Position numbers and translations under genes: made by a program. Source: JBAZAX01 sp041671765 (GTDB lineage: Bacteria; Babelota; Babeliae; Babelales; RVW-14). Taken from it: a DNA stretch of 64,000 bases. Positions within the stretch are counted from its first letter, which is position 1. Every line of letters begins with the position of its first letter. The notes beneath the pieces are model-generated. The model did not search any database. It was not told the origin of the DNA and saw only the letters and a program-made list of their open reading frames with translations. The DNA lies in the NCBI GenBank assembly GCA_041671765.1, contig JBAZAX010000004.1, positions 1 through 64,000 on the forward strand. The letters run 5' to 3'. This document shows positions 61,352 through 64,000 of the stretch, in pieces.

Positions 61352-63721
61352 ATGAAAAATAAATTCATACATTTATTTCTGTCTTTTTTATTTATTTTTA
61401 ATTCAATTTTCGCAACGGAGGGTGTAAATATTTATTCAATAAAAGATGGCAAAGCTCTTATTTTATTGGGGAAGGAAAAGGGGAGAGGGTGGACTGATTT
61501 TACGGGTGGGGTTGATAAAAAAGGTAAGGACAATCCAGATGGTAAATTGAACACAGATAATAAATTCAAAAATGGACCAAGGAAAGGTCAGAATATAACT
61601 AAATTTAATATGGGTGCAGCCAGAGAGGCTCACGAAGAGTCTATGGGAGTTTTTTTGTTTCCAGATAAAAATGATCCGGAGCCGGAAAAACATGTTGAAG
61701 AGGGCAGAACATTTTTTTTAAAAAAATTTGAAGAAGAATCTTCATTTTATGTTAGCGCTATTCCCATCCAAAAGCCCGGACAAAAATTCTACCAACATTC
61801 CTCGTGGTTTGTAAAGGTTGATTACGTTCCCGAAGAGCATCTTAAAGAAGTTTGGACTAAGCTATATGCACGGTATGAAGCTAAAACTATAGCTCACGAT
61901 TATATTGAGAAAGAAGATTGGAAGTGGTTTGATGTTAATGATTTTATTGGTGAACAATTAAAAAGCACTCCGAGTCTTAGTTCTGTTTTTGTACAGGCCA
62001 TGAGTGATGTAAAAGTTCAGCGTATTCTTATAAATTTACGGTCTCAAGCAGAAAAAACTAAACCACAGCCTCAACCTATTGCACAAACCGAGTTAAAACC
62101 AGTAGATGTGCTTACACCTGGGACTTATGTGGTGAAGAATAAAATTGATAAAACATTTGGCGGGACGGGAGGAACCAATAATCCTCTTGCTTGGCTTTAT
62201 TCGCCAAGTGAAATTAAAGAAAAAAATGAGATAGGAGAGAATTTTGATGCTGTACTTATAAATAAAGAAAAAGAGGCAGGGGATGAGTTTAAATTTGAGA
62301 TAAAAATAGACAGTGTGATCAGGAATTTTAATTATATAGAATTGGATCCAAACCCAGTTATCCTTTCTCGTGGGGTATTTGTTTGGAAATGTGATTTTGC
62401 AAGCGAGACTCACAAATATTTATATAGACGTATAGGAATGCTATCTTTGTTTGTGGAGGATCAAGCTGAGGGGAAGGTAGCTGTATTTAATGAGTATACC
62501 CTTAGAGACGCTAAAGCCGTATATAACATGCAGTCTTTTATAAAAACTGGAAAACAGTATGATGCTTCAAAATACCCAGAACATCCGTTTAATTTTAAAG
62601 TCAAAAAAATAGTTGGAGATAAGGAAGAAGGTCCGGAGTACCTGGTTAATTTTAATAAACAAAAGCCTGAAATAATTTCTGTTATAGGTGTGGTTGACCC
62701 ACGCCCAGCGCCACAGCCACAACCTCAAGCACAATTACAACTTCAAGGCAAACTTGAACAACTAAAAATCAATCTTGCGATATTGAAAAATAAACTTGGA
62801 TCGTTGGGCGAGAAGCTGGAGGATTTGAAGGGGAAGTTGGGGAGAGTAAAGTCGGGTGGCGTTGCAAACCCATTAGTTACAAAAGACATTGTTATTGATG
62901 GCAAAAAATATTGTACATGCGAATTTTGGAATCTGCCATTGCTGGAAGCAAAAGTAAAAAGTATGTGTGATGTGAAGGTTGGGTCAAATCCTGGATTTAA
63001 TGTGATTTTTGCCCAAAATTTGAATGTTGCTGATTTTATGAAGAAACCCGAAAATAATGGGGCCGTTTTTCAAATTGCGGCAAATGACGATTTGGTTTAC
63101 ACATGGATATCAGGAGGGGTACAGGCTGGAGCTGTTGTTAATGCTACTGAACTTGGAATAGAAGCTAGAAAAAAATTTATAAATAAAGATGGAGAGGATC
63201 AATTTAATGCTTTTTTTAAAGATAATGGATTGTCTTTAAATTCAAAAGGGCATGTTAGTCTTGGTACATTAGAAAATTTTGCCGGAGATTTAACCAAAAT
63301 TTTGATAGCACTCCATTCAGATCTTAAAGTTCAAGGGGTACCTGGACAAACTGTGCAGGTGCCATTTGTTGCTGCCTATAGTTCAGGGGATACTTCGCCA
63401 CAAAATACTAATTGTTTGAAAGTTGCATATGATGGAACTTTGCTTGCTGCGGTAAAATTAAATGCTCAAAAAGTTTTTTTAACTTTTATGGGTGGAAAAG
63501 TGTTTGCAAGTTCTAATCCTCCTGAAAAAATTATCGGGGCGATTAAAAATGCTGTAACTACTTATGTTCAAAAATATGGATTGAATGTTACTTTGTTTTA
63601 TCCAATTACAGGGGTAACCCCAGATCCAGCAAAAGCGGGTCCTCTTATGGAAATAGTAAAATCTGTTGGAGGTTATGTCGAAATTAGTGGTGTTCGTACC
63701 AGTTATAAAAAAAGCGTGTAA
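61352..63721 (+). CDS. Exported protein with N-terminal Nudix hydrolase domain
   Basis: 789 residues. Signal peptide (FIHLFLSFLFIFNSIFA). Residues about 25-200 form a Nudix domain: the Nudix box core REAHEESMG is near 92-100, preceded by GRGWTDFTGGVD. Nudix enzymes cleave nucleoside diphosphates linked to another group. About 230-420 is an unrecognised domain, then a Pro/Gln linker (PAPQPQPQAQ), a short coiled coil (LAILKNKLGSLGEKLEDLKG), and a C-terminal domain of about 270 residues without a known match. An exported Nudix enzyme is unusual, since its substrates are normally cytoplasmic; a host or periplasmic substrate is inference. Confidence 0.78.
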   Translation: MKNKFIHLFLSFLFIFNSIFATEGVNIYSIKDGKALILLGKEKGRGWTDFTGGVDKKGKDNPDGKLNTDNKFKNGPRKGQNITKFNMGAAREAHEESMGVFLFPDKNDPEPEKHVEEGRTFFLKKFEEESSFYVSAIPIQKPGQKFYQHSSWFVKVDYVPEEHLKEVWTKLYARYEAKTIAHDYIEKEDWKWFDVNDFIGEQLKSTPSLSSVFVQAMSDVKVQRILINLRSQAEKTKPQPQPIAQTELKPVDVLTPGTYVVKNKIDKTFGGTGGTNNPLAWLYSPSEIKEKNEIGENFDAVLINKEKEAGDEFKFEIKIDSVIRNFNYIELDPNPVILSRGVFVWKCDFASETHKYLYRRIGMLSLFVEDQAEGKVAVFNEYTLRDAKAVYNMQSFIKTGKQYDASKYPEHPFNFKVKKIVGDKEEGPEYLVNFNKQKPEIISVIGVVDPRPAPQPQPQAQLQLQGKLEQLKINLAILKNKLGSLGEKLEDLKGKLGRVKSGGVANPLVTKDIVIDGKKYCTCEFWNLPLLEAKVKSMCDVKVGSNPGFNVIFAQNLNVADFMKKPENNGAVFQIAANDDLVYTWISGGVQAGAVVNATELGIEARKKFINKDGEDQFNAFFKDNGLSLNSKGHVSLGTLENFAGDLTKILIALHSDLKVQGVPGQTVQVPFVAAYSSGDTSPQNTNCLKVAYDGTLLAAVKLNAQKVFLTFMGGKVFASSNPPEKIIGAIKNAVTTYVQKYGLNVTLFYPITGVTPDPAKAGPLMEIVKSVGGYVEISGVRTSYKKSV

Positions 63722-63885
63722 GCAAAAGGCTTTTTTAGCCGGAAAAGCAGTTTTACAACAACTTTTTATTAATAATCAGGGGAATATATACGTTTTAGTT
63801 CGATCTATTCAGTTATGTTTAAATATTATGTATAATATGCAGTGTGAGTGCATTTTTTACAAAATATCTAAAAAGGAGCTGGAAA

Positions 63886-64000
63886 ATGATGATAAAACGT
63901 GACATTTTGCCTGAGCTATTAAGTTTGGCAAAACAGTTTCCTGCTGTTGCCGTTATGGGGCCTAGGCAATCGGGAAAGTCGACATTGGTTAAAGAGGCAT
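63886..64000 (+). CDS. AAA_14-type ATPase, N-terminal end (partial)
   Basis: The window ends after 38 codons. The start (ATG at 63886, the first of two) has AAGGAG nine bases upstream, and TATAAT at 63831-63836 may be its -10 box. The sequence LPELLSLAKQFPAVAVMGPRQSGKSTLV contains a Walker A loop GPRQSGKST (in parts), typical of the AAA_14/DUF4143 ATPases, often found in mobile or host-associated gene sets. Function unknown. Confidence 0.82.
   Translation, partial: MMIKRDILPELLSLAKQFPAVAVMGPRQSGKSTLVKEA

Overview
The window is AT-rich, densely packed with short intergenic spacers, and bacterial. Its genes suggest a small-genome, host-associated Gram-negative organism. Envelope genes (murD, a TolC-like outer-membrane efflux protein, a heptosyltransferase-like glycosyltransferase) sit among many exported proteins of unknown family, an exported ankyrin protein, an exported phosphatase, an exported Nudix protein and very large repetitive surface proteins. 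The set (AsnA, DUF2608-like HAD protein, ThyX, single-chain GlyRS, ankyrin proteins) is most reminiscent of Candidatus Dependentiae (TM6) or a similar protist-associated lineage. That placement is inference from gene content, not from a marker phylogeny.

Layout. 1-4560: end of murD, an adenylate kinase with a lipoprotein-type N-terminus, an RRM protein, and a fused acyl-ACP synthetase/ACP/acyltransferase. 4594-9433: two exported proteins, then asnA behind what looks like an asparagine-responsive transcription attenuator, glyQS and a YqaA/DedA-type membrane protein. 9441-16334: HAD-like protein, tRNA-Gly, nitroreductase, several exported unknowns, rplU, a decayed gene, and an overlapping thyX-dcd pair. 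16508-25000: asnS, exported unknowns, an exported HExxH peptidase, tRNA-Leu, dnaJ, an exported phosphatase and serS. 25038-33094: DUF58 and DUF4381-like genes, hemW, a PPOX-like protein, three exported coiled-coil/proline-rich proteins and a phosphohexomutase.

33217-38176 is a compact minus-strand locus with the layout of a ribosomally synthesised, modified peptide system: TolC-like protein, ABC exporter, a 60-residue Cys-rich peptide behind its own promoter, and a radical SAM/SPASM enzyme. It is followed by a heptosyltransferase-like gene carrying an in-frame GC-rich repeat, and an anchored M16 peptidase. 42906-59259 encodes four related surface proteins (1382, 2697, 509 and 775 residues) built from beta-helix-like modules; one carries a seven-bladed propeller-like insertion and two carry Asn-rich SNA repeats. 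The window closes with gltX, an exported Nudix protein behind a structured leader, and the start of an AAA_14-type ATPase.

Three regulatory or structural themes recur. Five of the seven convergent gene junctions have long perfect palindromes that can terminate transcription from both sides. Shine-Dalgarno sequences are buried in hairpins before at least two exported-protein genes. A dispersed GC-rich repeat family contrasts sharply with the AT-rich background.
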